Source: Gimesia benthica
Lineage (GTDB): Bacteria; Planctomycetota; Planctomycetia; Planctomycetales; Planctomycetaceae
Length of the DNA: 64,000 nucleotides
Assembly: GCF_009720525.1 (NCBI RefSeq)
Contig: NZ_CP043930.1
Location: 248,001-312,000 of the forward strand
Reading direction: 5' to 3'
Shown: one piece after another, positions 38,108 to 46,854 of the stretch
Position numbering within the stretch: the first letter of the stretch is position 1
How the letters are laid out: each line of letters opens with the position of its first letter
Notes under the pieces: generated by a model
Database searches by the model: none
Told to the model about the DNA's origin: nothing
What the model saw: only the letters and a program-made list of their open reading frames with translations
Position numbers and translations under genes: made by a program

Positions 38108-39439
38108 ATGAATCTGTTCCAGACACCACCTCAAACCATCGCAGACACACAACAGGCCCTCAAGGCAGGCACGCTCTCGTGCCGCGAACTTCTGGAACAA
38201 TGCTTCCGAAAAATCGATGCGGAAGAAGATGTCATCCACGCCTGGGCTTACCTTGATCGTGTGTCCGCCTTTCAACAGGCCGATGAACTGGACGCGGAAA
38301 TTCAACGAGGCATCTGGCGGGGTCCGCTGCATGGCATCCCCGTGGGTATCAAGGACATCATCGACGTCAAAGGCATGCCCACCCGGGCCGGGCTGGAATC
38401 GCGGGACGAGACGCCCGCCTCCCAGGACGCGATGGTCGTCGCCAACCTGCGTCTGGAAGGAGCGATCTTTCCCGGAAAAACGGAGACGACTCAGCTGGCC
38501 TGCTTCGATCCACCACCCACACGAAATCCCTGGAATCAGGACCACACGCCAGGAGGCTCCTCAAGCGGTTCTGCCGCCGCTGTCGCTGCAGGGATGTGCC
38601 TGGCGGCAGTCGGTACTCAGACCGGAGGCTCCATTATTCGTCCCTCGGCTTTTTGCGGTATTGCAGGGTTGAAGCCCACTTTCGGTATGGTTGACCGACA
38701 GGGCGTCATCCTGCTCTCCGACCATCTGGATCATGTGGGACCGATCGCACAGACGGTGGTTGACCTGGTGATCATGCTGGACTGCATGACCGACCAGGCG
38801 ACGTATCTGCCTTTATTAATGGAACCCGTTACCGAACCACCGCGAATTGGCTGGCTGTCGGGATTTTTCTCAGAACGTGCGGAGCCCGAGATGCAGCAGG
38901 CCCTCATGATGGCTTCTGATGAATTGAACGCCGCTGGTGCACCGATTCGAGAATGTCCGCTGCCAGCCGAATTTGATTCGATTCTGGAAGAACACATGGC
39001 ATTGATGGGTTATGAAATCTTTCAGCACATGGGCGGGGATTACGACCAGAACCCGGATGACTACGGCCCTGCGATCAGCAAAGTCCTCGAATGGGGCAGA
39101 AGGGTCACCCCCGAACGCTATCAGGCCAGTCTGGACTATCAGAATATGATCAGCCAGGTCATGCGACGCTGCTTCGCCCGTTCCGAAATCCTGATCTCTC
39201 CCGCCACCTATGGGGTTGCCCCCACCCCGTCAACGACCGGGAATCCCGGAATGAATGCCCCCTGGAGCCTGACCGGCTTCCCGACAATCACCATTCCTGT
39301 TGCTGTCAGTGAGACCGGCCTGCCGCTGGGAATCCAGATCACTGGACATCCCGATAAATTTGACGATCTGCTCAAAGCCGCCCAGTGGTGTGAAAACGTC
39401 TTAAGACCGGGGTATCTGGAACAGATTAAACAAGGCTGA
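38108..39439 (+). CDS. amidase signature family hydrolase
   Basis: 443 residues of the amidase signature family. The catalytic triad is visible: K82 (PVGIKDIIDVKGM), the Ser-rich GGSSSGS at 149-155 containing the cis-Ser, and the nucleophile S175 in TQTGGSIIRPS. The family includes GatA, fatty-acid amidases and AtzE/AtzF-type enzymes; the substrate is not predictable. It is shorter than GatA, and no gatB or gatC lies nearby, so a GatCAB role is unlikely. A bidirectional terminator follows. Confidence 0.9.
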   Translation: MNLFQTPPQTIADTQQALKAGTLSCRELLEQCFRKIDAEEDVIHAWAYLDRVSAFQQADELDAEIQRGIWRGPLHGIPVGIKDIIDVKGMPTRAGLESRDETPASQDAMVVANLRLEGAIFPGKTETTQLACFDPPPTRNPWNQDHTPGGSSSGSAAAVAAGMCLAAVGTQTGGSIIRPSAFCGIAGLKPTFGMVDRQGVILLSDHLDHVGPIAQTVVDLVIMLDCMTDQATYLPLLMEPVTEPPRIGWLSGFFSERAEPEMQQALMMASDELNAAGAPIRECPLPAEFDSILEEHMALMGYEIFQHMGGDYDQNPDDYGPAISKVLEWGRRVTPERYQASLDYQNMISQVMRRCFARSEILISPATYGVAPTPSTTGNPGMNAPWSLTGFPTITIPVAVSETGLPLGIQITGHPDKFDDLLKAAQWCENVLRPGYLEQIKQG

Positions 39440-39463
39440 CTTACTCTTTTATCGTTCAAGCAT

Positions 39464-39503
39464 AAAAAAAGCCCTGACCGGTTTTCGCCAGTCAGGGCTT
39501 TTT
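39464..39503. terminator. bidirectional terminator between amidase and desaturase
   Basis: GCCCTGAC (39471-39478) pairs with GTCAGGGC (39491-39498). A-tracts on the left and T-tracts on the right give a U-run in both directions. It serves the converging amidase and desaturase genes. Confidence 0.92.
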
Positions 39504-39526
39504 CAATATTTATTCAATGAACGTGT

Positions 39527-40534
39527 TTACTTCGCGACTACGATGCCGTTCTTACCGGGCTCCGGATCAACTTCCGGCTCGGCGTTCTTCTGAGGAATCC
39601 GATCGTTAACATCGTATGCCTGTCCAATGGCCCGCAGTGCTTTGATGGACCACCAGGTAATGTCGAATTCCCATTTGCGGTGACCGGCGGGTGCTACGGA
39701 AGGATGAGCGTGGTGATTGTTGTGCCAGCCTTCGCCGTAAGCGACGATTGCGACCCACCACAGGTTCTTGGACTGATCGGTCGTTTCATAGTTGCGGTAA
39801 CCCCACAGGTGTGTCGCGGAGTTCACAAACCAGGTTGAGTTGTAAACAAATGCCATCCGGGCACACAGGCCCCAGAGCAGCATTGACCAGGCCATGTACA
39901 TCCCGCCCATTGCGTATCCAATGCCGAACAGGACGAAGCCGGAACCAACCACCCAGAGTCCGTAGGTCTTTTCGAAGAACTGCAGCATCTTGCGATCTTT
40001 CATGTCGGGCACATAGTGCTCGAAGAACTTCTGGTTGACTTCCTTGCTGCGATACACGAACAACCAGAGCAGGTGAGACCAGAAAGTTCCCTCAAACGGA
40101 GAGTGGGGATCACCGTGCTTGTCAGATTTCTGGTGATGCAGGCGATGAGTCGCGGCCCAGGTCAGCGGTGAACCTTCACCCGACAGCACGCCACAGAGCA
40201 GCACGAAGAACTCAGCAGGAGCACGCAGCTTCATCGATTTATGTGAGAGGTAACGGTGGTAGCCCAGGCAGATGCCAATACTGGCGGTGGCCCAGTGCAG
40301 TACCAGACAGGTCACGACGGCCTGCCAGGAGATGAAGAAAAACGCCGCGACAGCACCGATGTGAATGCCTGCCATCCACAACAGAATGACCCAGTCCACA
40401 TTGCTCCATTTCAGGTTCTCTTTGTGGAACTTGCAAATGATCTGCTCGCGCTCTTCGCGTTTTTTGGATTTCTTCGGCTGAGCTGTAACCGTGGATTGAT
40501 TCTCAGGAGGTTGCTCTAAGATGACACTCGCCAT
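39527..40534 (-). CDS. membrane fatty-acid (acyl-CoA) desaturase
   Basis: 335 residues with four membrane helices and the three histidine boxes of delta-9-type desaturases: HRYLSH (93-98), HRLHH (130-134) and HNNHH (271-275), which bind the di-iron center. The enzyme would introduce a double bond into acyl chains in the membrane. The N-terminal 35 residues are polar and lysine-rich. It stands alone with its own upstream spacer and shares a terminator with the amidase. Confidence 0.92.
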   Translation of the reverse strand: MASVILEQPPENQSTVTAQPKKSKKREEREQIICKFHKENLKWSNVDWVILLWMAGIHIGAVAAFFFISWQAVVTCLVLHWATASIGICLGYHRYLSHKSMKLRAPAEFFVLLCGVLSGEGSPLTWAATHRLHHQKSDKHGDPHSPFEGTFWSHLLWLFVYRSKEVNQKFFEHYVPDMKDRKMLQFFEKTYGLWVVGSGFVLFGIGYAMGGMYMAWSMLLWGLCARMAFVYNSTWFVNSATHLWGYRNYETTDQSKNLWWVAIVAYGEGWHNNHHAHPSVAPAGHRKWEFDITWWSIKALRAIGQAYDVNDRIPQKNAEPEVDPEPGKNGIVVAK

Positions 40535-40682
40535 GATATCCTCATCGTTTCGTTAGGTATCTTGATGGTTTATTTGCAGAAACCAGACTTCCACTGATCT
40601 CTCACTTCCACGGAATTCTAACAATGAGGTCGACACGAGGTGTCTGGTAAGGGTCATATAATTGTCAAAGTTATGTCAAAGT

Positions 40683-40709
40683 AAAAAAAAGTCTGCAATT
40701 TCAGGACTT
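40683..40709 (-). terminator. terminator after the response regulator gene
   Basis: On the minus strand AAGTCCTG and CAGACTT form a stem (one bulge) with a 6-base loop, followed by eight T. It lies 44 bases past the response regulator stop. Confidence 0.65.
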
Positions 40710-40752
40710 CGAACCCGAAAACCCTTAAGAAATCTCACACTTGTCCACTCGA

Positions 40753-41487
40753 CTACTCCGACATTTCTTCCGGCATGAAGCGATAGCCGGCCCCACGTAC
40801 GGAAACAATGTGCACTGGTTCGGCAGGATTGCTCTCGACCAGTTTTCGCAGCCTCAGCACGAAATTATCGATCGTGCGGGTCGTCACAAAGGCAGATTGC
40901 TCGCCCCAGACGTCGTCCAGAATCTGGGCTCGCGTCAGCACCATTCCCTCATGCTCGATGAAATACTGGAGCAGCCGCAACTCCAGATTGGTCAGGCTTT
41001 TCCTCTCGCCATCGACTTCGATTTCAAATGCTTCAAAGTCCACCGTCACATTACCGAACTGGTATTCCTTGGGCATCTTCCGCGTCGTGACTGGTGCTTT
41101 CTGGACCAGACTTTTCCGCTTGAGCAGGTTCTTGACCCGGCTCAAAAGTTCGGGCAGGGCGAACGGCTTCGTCATATACTGATCGGTCCCGCAATCGAAA
41201 GCGTAGGCCTTGTCTTCACTCAGCTCGCGGGCACTGAGAACCAGGATTGGCACGACTTCGTCGATCCGGCGGATCTCCTTGGCAATTTCATATCCGCTCA
41301 TTCCCGGCAGCATCAGGTCCAGTACGACCAGGTCAATACTCTCCCCGTCCGACTCATAGCATTCTTCGAAATGACGGATCGCAGTCGGACCGTCCTCGGC
41401 AGTCAGTACCGCATAACCTTCCTGTTCGAAGTTGAACTTTAAACCCTGTGCGAGTGCTTTTTCGTCTTCAACAACAAGTAACTTCAT
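40753..41487 (-). CDS. OmpR-family response regulator
   Basis: 244 residues: receiver domain (1-120) with the acidic pair ED near 7-8, the phospho-acceptor D57 (LVVLDLMLPG) and K near 107, then an OmpR/PhoB winged helix (about 140-238, LTNLELRLLQYFIEHEGMVLTRAQILDDVWG). It overlaps the sensor kinase by four bases (ATGA), so the two are translationally coupled. Target genes are not apparent. Confidence 0.95.
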   Translation of the reverse strand: MKLLVVEDEKALAQGLKFNFEQEGYAVLTAEDGPTAIRHFEECYESDGESIDLVVLDLMLPGMSGYEIAKEIRRIDEVVPILVLSARELSEDKAYAFDCGTDQYMTKPFALPELLSRVKNLLKRKSLVQKAPVTTRKMPKEYQFGNVTVDFEAFEIEVDGERKSLTNLELRLLQYFIEHEGMVLTRAQILDDVWGEQSAFVTTRTIDNFVLRLRKLVESNPAEPVHIVSVRGAGYRFMPEEMSE

Positions 41488-42560
41488 TCTTCCGCTTTCC
41501 CTGGCAAATCGATGGCAAATACGCTCCCGGGCTGGTCCAGTCGATCATGTACGGTGACTTTACCGCCCAGCAGATGTACCAGTGTCCGTACAATATACAG
41601 GCCCAGTCCCGTTCCTGTTTTGCGCCGCTCCAACTCACTTTCCCCTCGATAGAAGATTTTAAAGATCTCTTTGCGGATTTCCGGATCGACTCCTTCGCCA
41701 TTATCCATCACTCGGGAAATCACCCGGCCACCACTGCTCACGCGCACTTGAATCTGAACCTTCGGCACTGCACCGCCATACTTGATGGCATTGTCGATCA
41801 CGTTGCGAAAGATCATTTCCAGTAGAATTCTGCGTGTATGTACCGTGGCGGCCTCGATATCGAACTCGCATACCTGGTCGATATCCAGTTGACGACGATT
41901 GCATTCCAGCTTGGCACAGTGGCGAATCAAAGGTTCCAGCAGAATGTCTTCCGGATCGGACTGCATCCCCAGCGCATCCAGACGTTTCACCTCCAGGAGC
42001 TGCGAAATCAGATGATCCAGTCGTTCCAGCTCAGTCTTCATCGTGACATAAAATTCGCCTCGCTGCTCATCAGAAAGCTGACGAAGCTGTAGTGTTTCCA
42101 GGTAAAGTCTCAGCGAAGCGAGTGGTGTTTTCAGTTCGTGCGTCACACTGTCGATAAAATCAGACTGACGCTGATTCAGGCGAACTTCCTTGATGGTCAG
42201 CACGAGATACAGTGAGAGTCCCACCAGAATCAACACGAAGACGACCGTACCGATCGCCAGGGCCGTCCACCAGTAAATTTGCGCCGCCAGAATGATCCAG
42301 AACACCATGAGTGCGACATTCAGGATCATCAGTACGACACTTAAGGTGATCGGTAACCGTAATCGTCCCCGCCGCACTTTTCTCATCAGCGTTTCCGTCC
42401 CGCGATTAGTAGAACGCGCGTCTGCTGCGACTGAAGACTTCGCCGAGGCAGAGCGTCCCTCATTCTGTTGCTGTTCTGCGGATGACTTCACAGTTTCTTT
42501 TCCGATGCGTGTTCCCAAAATTCGACGTCCCGTCATCAACACACCTATATCCATCTTCAT
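41484..42560 (-). CDS. membrane sensor histidine kinase
   Basis: 358 residues. A 65-residue polar N-terminus rich in Ser/Ala/Gln precedes two close membrane helices (about 70-92 and 97-121) with almost no periplasmic loop, so it likely senses the membrane or cytoplasm. The dimerisation/phospho-acceptor motif DSVTHELKTPLASL has H141, and the HATPase domain has NVIDNAIKYGG (N box), DNGEGV (G1) and GTGLGLYIV (G2). Partner of the overlapping response regulator. No HAMP domain is visible. Confidence 0.94.
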   Translation of the reverse strand: MKMDIGVLMTGRRILGTRIGKETVKSSAEQQQNEGRSASAKSSVAADARSTNRGTETLMRKVRRGRLRLPITLSVVLMILNVALMVFWIILAAQIYWWTALAIGTVVFVLILVGLSLYLVLTIKEVRLNQRQSDFIDSVTHELKTPLASLRLYLETLQLRQLSDEQRGEFYVTMKTELERLDHLISQLLEVKRLDALGMQSDPEDILLEPLIRHCAKLECNRRQLDIDQVCEFDIEAATVHTRRILLEMIFRNVIDNAIKYGGAVPKVQIQVRVSSGGRVISRVMDNGEGVDPEIRKEIFKIFYRGESELERRKTGTGLGLYIVRTLVHLLGGKVTVHDRLDQPGSVFAIDLPGKAEE

Positions 42561-42826
42561 GGCTGACTCATCGATTGAGCATGATATCGACGGTCATTCG
42601 GAACTCAACGCCATTATAGCGAAGTCTCCTTGAACTGAATATAAGTCGTGCTGTCAATCATCATAACTTCATTTTCACAAATCGCCACTCAGAGTCCAGG
42701 TCGGTACAATTTGAGAATTCTCTCTCATTTTCAGGAATATTCAGCCAACCCCGGGTCTCCTAAGAGAGAGCACCTGTATTAAAAAGTTATTCCCGTCTAC
42801 AGTTTCCTGTCTCGCCGGAAGTGGAG

Positions 42827-43261
42827 ATGAATTTTCACGACACCCAATTTCTGAGCAAGCTGGCCGCAGATGCCATCGTGGTTATTCATTTCGCCTTTGT
42901 GCTGTTCGTTCTGATCGGGCAGTTACTGATCATGGTCGGTGCCCTGGCCGGGTGGAACTGGATCCGTAACTTCAAATTCCGTCTGATCCACCTGGGTTCG
43001 ATTCTGTTCGTCGTAGCCGAATCTCTGCTGGGTATTGTCTGTCCGCTGACCACACTGGAAAAATGGTTGCGCGAACAGGCAGGGGAAACCTCCTACGAGG
43101 GCGATTTTATTGCCAGCTGGGTCCATGATGCGCTCTTTTTCGATGCGGCTCCCTGGGTCTTTACGGTCTGCTATACGCTGTTCGGGCTGCTGGTTCTGCT
43201 CACATTTCTCTTCGCGCCCCCGCGTCGAAAACCCTCTGTACAGACGCCTGCGGAAGCCTGA
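42827..43261 (+). CDS. DUF2784 family membrane protein
   Basis: About 144 residues with four predicted membrane helices: ADAIVVIHFAFVLFVLIGQLLI, then WNWIRNFKFRLIHLGSILFVVAES, matching the DUF2784 family of unknown function. A late HDALFFDAAPW is typical. I chose the ATG at 42827, with GGAAG seven bases upstream; a GTG two codons earlier is possible. Divergent from the kinase gene. Confidence 0.78.
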   Translation: MNFHDTQFLSKLAADAIVVIHFAFVLFVLIGQLLIMVGALAGWNWIRNFKFRLIHLGSILFVVAESLLGIVCPLTTLEKWLREQAGETSYEGDFIASWVHDALFFDAAPWVFTVCYTLFGLLVLLTFLFAPPRRKPSVQTPAEA

Positions 43262-43391
43262 ATTATCCCGGTTTCCCTCTGCACATCATTTCTTTTCAAT
43301 CTGATTTTTCGTAAGATTGGGACAGGTTCCAACTGAGGACCCGCCTTGAATTGACCCACCTGTCTATATCACCAGATTGAGAAACAGAAAC

Positions 43392-44120
43392 ATGCCAGGA
43401 TTAGAAAATAAGAAAGTTGTTGTTACCGGGGGAGGGACTGGAATCGGAGAGGCCTGTGCCCTCATACTGGCCCAGGCCGGTGCGGATGTCGTCGTGGGTG
43501 GCCGTCGTCAGGAACCACTGGAGAAAGTTGCTGCCAAGGCCGAAGGAAAAGTTGACTACCATGTGATCGATGTCGCCGATCGTGACAGCGTTGCGGCTTT
43601 CTTCAAAGCAGCCAACGAGAAACTGGGCCAGATTGACATCCTCGTCCATTGTGCCGGCATCAACTGCCGAGACCGCTCCATGGAAGTTGTCTCCCCGGAA
43701 GACTGGGATCGCCTGATGACTGTTAACGCGACCGGAGCTTTCAACTGCATGCAGGCGGTTTTGCCCCAGATGCGGGAACGCCAGGACGGACTGATCATTA
43801 ATATCTGTTCGATTTCCGGTTTGCGGGCTGCTCTGCTCGGCGGCGTCGCCTATAATGCATCCAAGTTTGCGATGACTGCGCTGGGAACCACCGTCGCCCA
43901 GGAGGAAAAAGACCGTGGGATTCGAGTTTCCACCATATACCCGGGTGAAGTTGAAACTCCGATTCTGGACGAACGGCCTGTGCCCGTCAGCAAAGAACAT
44001 CGCGCCAAAATTCTGCAGCCCGAGGACGTTGCTGCTGCCGTTTTGATGATCAGCCAGTTACCGCCTCGTGCTCACGTTCAGGATCTGACCATCAAGCCGA
44101 CTACCGCGGCCTTTGTCTGA
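43392..44120 (+). CDS. short-chain dehydrogenase/reductase
   Basis: 242 residues, classical SDR: cofactor loop TGGGTGIG (12-19), NNAG-like HCAGI (86-90), catalytic S140/S142 region, Y154 and K158 (YNASK), and a PGEVETPI motif. The Arg after the second strand (GGRRQEP) suggests NADP(H). The substrate is unknown. The open frame extends 5 codons upstream from a TTG; the ATG is preferred. It lies 39 bases upstream of the YheT-like hydrolase and is probably co-transcribed with it. Confidence 0.9.
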   Translation: MPGLENKKVVVTGGGTGIGEACALILAQAGADVVVGGRRQEPLEKVAAKAEGKVDYHVIDVADRDSVAAFFKAANEKLGQIDILVHCAGINCRDRSMEVVSPEDWDRLMTVNATGAFNCMQAVLPQMRERQDGLIINICSISGLRAALLGGVAYNASKFAMTALGTTVAQEEKDRGIRVSTIYPGEVETPILDERPVPVSKEHRAKILQPEDVAAAVLMISQLPPRAHVQDLTIKPTTAAFV

Positions 44121-44159
44121 TTGGCTAATTTTAAGTGTGTTCCGCAGGAATCAAGCTGA

Positions 44160-45215
44160 ATGAAGAGTGATCTGGTATTTCCACCGTTTGTGCCGCATCG
44201 TCTCTATAAAAATCCTCATTTGCAGACGATCGTGGGGCAGTTTCACTCGCGTGTGAAAACTCCCTATCAGGCAGAGCAGCATTCGTGTCGCCTGCCTGAC
44301 AGCGACCTGTTAATCCTGCACGATGACTGCCCGGGCCCCTGGAAACCGGGGGACCGCGTGGTGATCCTGCTGCACGGCTTGTCGGGATGTCACCAGAGTT
44401 CTTACATGATCCGCCTGGCACACAAGCTGAATGCGCGGGGAGTTCGTGTGTTTCGCATGGATCTCCGCGGCTGTGGGGCAGGGACGGGACTCGCTAAATC
44501 TCCGTATCATGCCGGCAGCTTTCACGATCTGCAGGTTGCCATCGAACAGATCGAGTTCATGTGCCCGCGTTCGCCGATCGGCGTCGTCGGCTTTTCGCTG
44601 GGTGGCACGATCACACTCAATTACCTTGCCCGTCACAAACCGGGTTCGGAACTTGTCGACCGGGCGCTGGTCCTCAACCCACCACTCCGCCTCGCGGAAA
44701 GTGTGCAGGTATTCGGCAAGCCACTCTTTGGTCGCTACCAGCGGCACTTTGTGACGAACCTCATCAAACAGGTCCGCAAGTCGCATCAGTACCAGGAACA
44801 TACACACAAAATCACGGGCGCAAACTATCCACGCACCCTGCTTGAATTCGACGATCAGTTCACAGCACCGCTGGCCGGTTTTGAGTCTGCCGAAGATTAT
44901 TACAACCGTTGCAGCCCCTGTGATGTCCTGCCGGAAATCTCGGTTCCGACGCTGATCATCTCTGCTAAGGACGACCCGCTGATCCCATTTAAATCTTACC
45001 AGCCCGCGATTGAAAAACTCGCGAACCACGACAAGGTCACCCTGTATCTCACAGAGCAGGGGGGCCACCTTGGCTTCATCGCAGGTCCTTCCAGCGATCC
45101 CGATCCGCGGTGGTCCGACTGGCGAATCGTGCAATGGCTGATGGCAGATTCTCCCGAAGCACTGGCCAGCCAGATCCGGGAGCAGACTCACTCCTCACTG
45201 ATTCAGACCGCCTGA
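44160..45215 (+). CDS. YheT/COG0429-type alpha/beta hydrolase
   Basis: 351 residues with the YheT-type start (FVPHRLYKNPHLQTIVGQF), oxyanion region LLHGLSG, nucleophile S146 in GFSLGGT, acid near KDDPLIPF and histidine in GGHLGFI. The family includes carboxylesterases of unknown physiological substrate. It probably shares a transcript with the SDR. It converges with the aldehyde dehydrogenase gene after 51 bases; no terminator hairpin is visible. Confidence 0.88.
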   Translation: MKSDLVFPPFVPHRLYKNPHLQTIVGQFHSRVKTPYQAEQHSCRLPDSDLLILHDDCPGPWKPGDRVVILLHGLSGCHQSSYMIRLAHKLNARGVRVFRMDLRGCGAGTGLAKSPYHAGSFHDLQVAIEQIEFMCPRSPIGVVGFSLGGTITLNYLARHKPGSELVDRALVLNPPLRLAESVQVFGKPLFGRYQRHFVTNLIKQVRKSHQYQEHTHKITGANYPRTLLEFDDQFTAPLAGFESAEDYYNRCSPCDVLPEISVPTLIISAKDDPLIPFKSYQPAIEKLANHDKVTLYLTEQGGHLGFIAGPSSDPDPRWSDWRIVQWLMADSPEALASQIREQTHSSLIQTA

Positions 45216-45266
45216 TTTTCACCAGACGGTCTGCAGTGAGAGTTCGAATTATATAACCTTTCCGGC

Positions 45267-46727
45267 TCAGTGAGCGGCCGGCGGTTCGTTCTGGAAGGCA
45301 CGCGCCCGGAACAGGAACTCGACGATGTTCCCTTCGTGCGGCTGCAACCAGTTCAGAGCATTCGTCTTCACAGGCCCGATATTCAACCGGTCGATTTGTG
45401 TTGCATCCAGCAACTGCTGCGTCCAGTCCTGATCTTCAGTAAATACAGAGCAGACTAGCGTCATGCCGATCTTTTTCAACATGTCTTTCTGTTCGCATTT
45501 CACGACTGAAGCCATGGGGAACATGTACTCGGTGTTCGCCAGCGTCGCGTCGGGATTGTCACAGTGCACGATGGTCGGACGCAGATAATCGCAGCGTTCC
45601 ATCTCGATCAGTCGATCACCGTCGCGATATTTCTCGGTGACTTCGGTCACGCCGGACTCTTTCAGTCCTTCTTCTATCTGACCGTTCATCGCCTTGGCAG
45701 CACCGGTCATGGTGAAAGCAGCCAGCGGCGCTTCGGGGTCAGTCATCGAAGTCGGTCCGACCGGTCCCAGCCGTTTGGCGATCGCGTCTGCAATCTCTTC
45801 AGTATGCCGCGATGCCCATACGCCGGATGCGTTGACGCAGCTGCGACCACCGTTCTGGTAGATGCTGTCTACGATCAGGTCGAGGTAATCTTCCCACTGA
45901 TCCACGACATCGTCACCGAGCAGAATCTTACTGAAACCAGGACCGTGCGCCTGCACGTTCGGGTTCGCCTTGTACTTATCGATCGTCTGCTGACCGCCGA
46001 AGACCATCACCCGCTTACAGAGCTCAGTCACCGTGGAACCCACATCGTGAGGTCCCGGATAGACGGAGATACATTCCCGTGGAATCCCCGCCTGGCAGAA
46101 GGCTTCGGTCATCCGATAAGGAGTCCAGGGTTCAGAAGAACCCGGTTTCAACACCAGACCGATCTGCATCGGCAGGATCGGCATCCAGAGTGTATGCACG
46201 CCTGGTGAATTTGAAGGCAGCACGAGTCCCAGTACCGGCGAATTGGCCTGATAGCTCAGCATCACGCCACGCTCTTCTTTACCATACCCCTTTGTCAGAA
46301 TATCCAGTGGCAGACCGCGGGTCAGGGCGTCGAGAATCTCTTCCATGTGTTCCAGCACGAAGGAAACCTTCTTCATGTTGCTGGCACACATCCACTCAGG
46401 CATCCCGGTACTGGCAGACTGAATCCGGCAGAACTCTTCGGGAGTCTGCGTTCCGTTGCCCAGCGGAAGTTCCGCCGTCATGTAGAGTTCGGCTGCTTTC
46501 TTACAGATTTCCAGCAGCTTGGGAATCGGAATCTCTCGCAGCAGGTCGCGTGCCCGCTGTGCTTTCCGCATGTCCATTTTCACCAGACCGGCGTTGGCCT
46601 GATGCACTTTGGCGAGAGGCTCGCCTGTTTCAAAATGAACGACTTCCTGTTGATCGAAACTTTCGTAAGGGGTACCCCAGCGAAGTACAGGTATTTCCAG
46701 CACGGCGGCTATCCTTTGTGAATTCAA
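45267..46727 (-). CDS. aldehyde dehydrogenase family protein (acyl-reductase-like)
   Basis: 486 residues of the aldehyde dehydrogenase superfamily: VLGLVLPSNSPGVHTLWMP (nucleotide region), the Rossmann segment MVFGGQQTIDKY and the catalytic C297 in NGGRSCVN. It looks unlike the ordinary NAD aldehyde oxidisers: the N-terminal part is long and the general-base motif is not clear, more like acyl reductases of the LuxC type. It follows the adenylating enzyme gene after 127 bases on the same strand, suggesting the two reduce a carboxylic acid to an aldehyde. That role is an inference. Confidence 0.8.
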   Translation of the reverse strand: MNSQRIAAVLEIPVLRWGTPYESFDQQEVVHFETGEPLAKVHQANAGLVKMDMRKAQRARDLLREIPIPKLLEICKKAAELYMTAELPLGNGTQTPEEFCRIQSASTGMPEWMCASNMKKVSFVLEHMEEILDALTRGLPLDILTKGYGKEERGVMLSYQANSPVLGLVLPSNSPGVHTLWMPILPMQIGLVLKPGSSEPWTPYRMTEAFCQAGIPRECISVYPGPHDVGSTVTELCKRVMVFGGQQTIDKYKANPNVQAHGPGFSKILLGDDVVDQWEDYLDLIVDSIYQNGGRSCVNASGVWASRHTEEIADAIAKRLGPVGPTSMTDPEAPLAAFTMTGAAKAMNGQIEEGLKESGVTEVTEKYRDGDRLIEMERCDYLRPTIVHCDNPDATLANTEYMFPMASVVKCEQKDMLKKIGMTLVCSVFTEDQDWTQQLLDATQIDRLNIGPVKTNALNWLQPHEGNIVEFLFRARAFQNEPPAAH

Positions 46728-46854
46728 TGCAAATCAGGCAGCAATTTGCATCCAGGCAAAATAGTTCAGAAGTTCAATCCGGTTCAGACAGCCGGAACAA
46801 CAGCGACCGCCTGAAAGACGGTCGCCGATCTTTGACTGCTTGAGCACTTGCGTC

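Noticed and set aside
38108..39439. GatA subunit of the glutamyl-tRNA amidotransferase
   Set aside because: The protein is shorter than GatA and no gatB or gatC gene is nearby, so only the general amidase family is claimed.
46803..46825. Hairpin GCGACCG/CGGTCGC as a terminator between the adenylating enzyme and the aldehyde dehydrogenase
   Set aside because: No T-run follows on the minus strand, so it is not called a terminator; it could still affect RNA stability.
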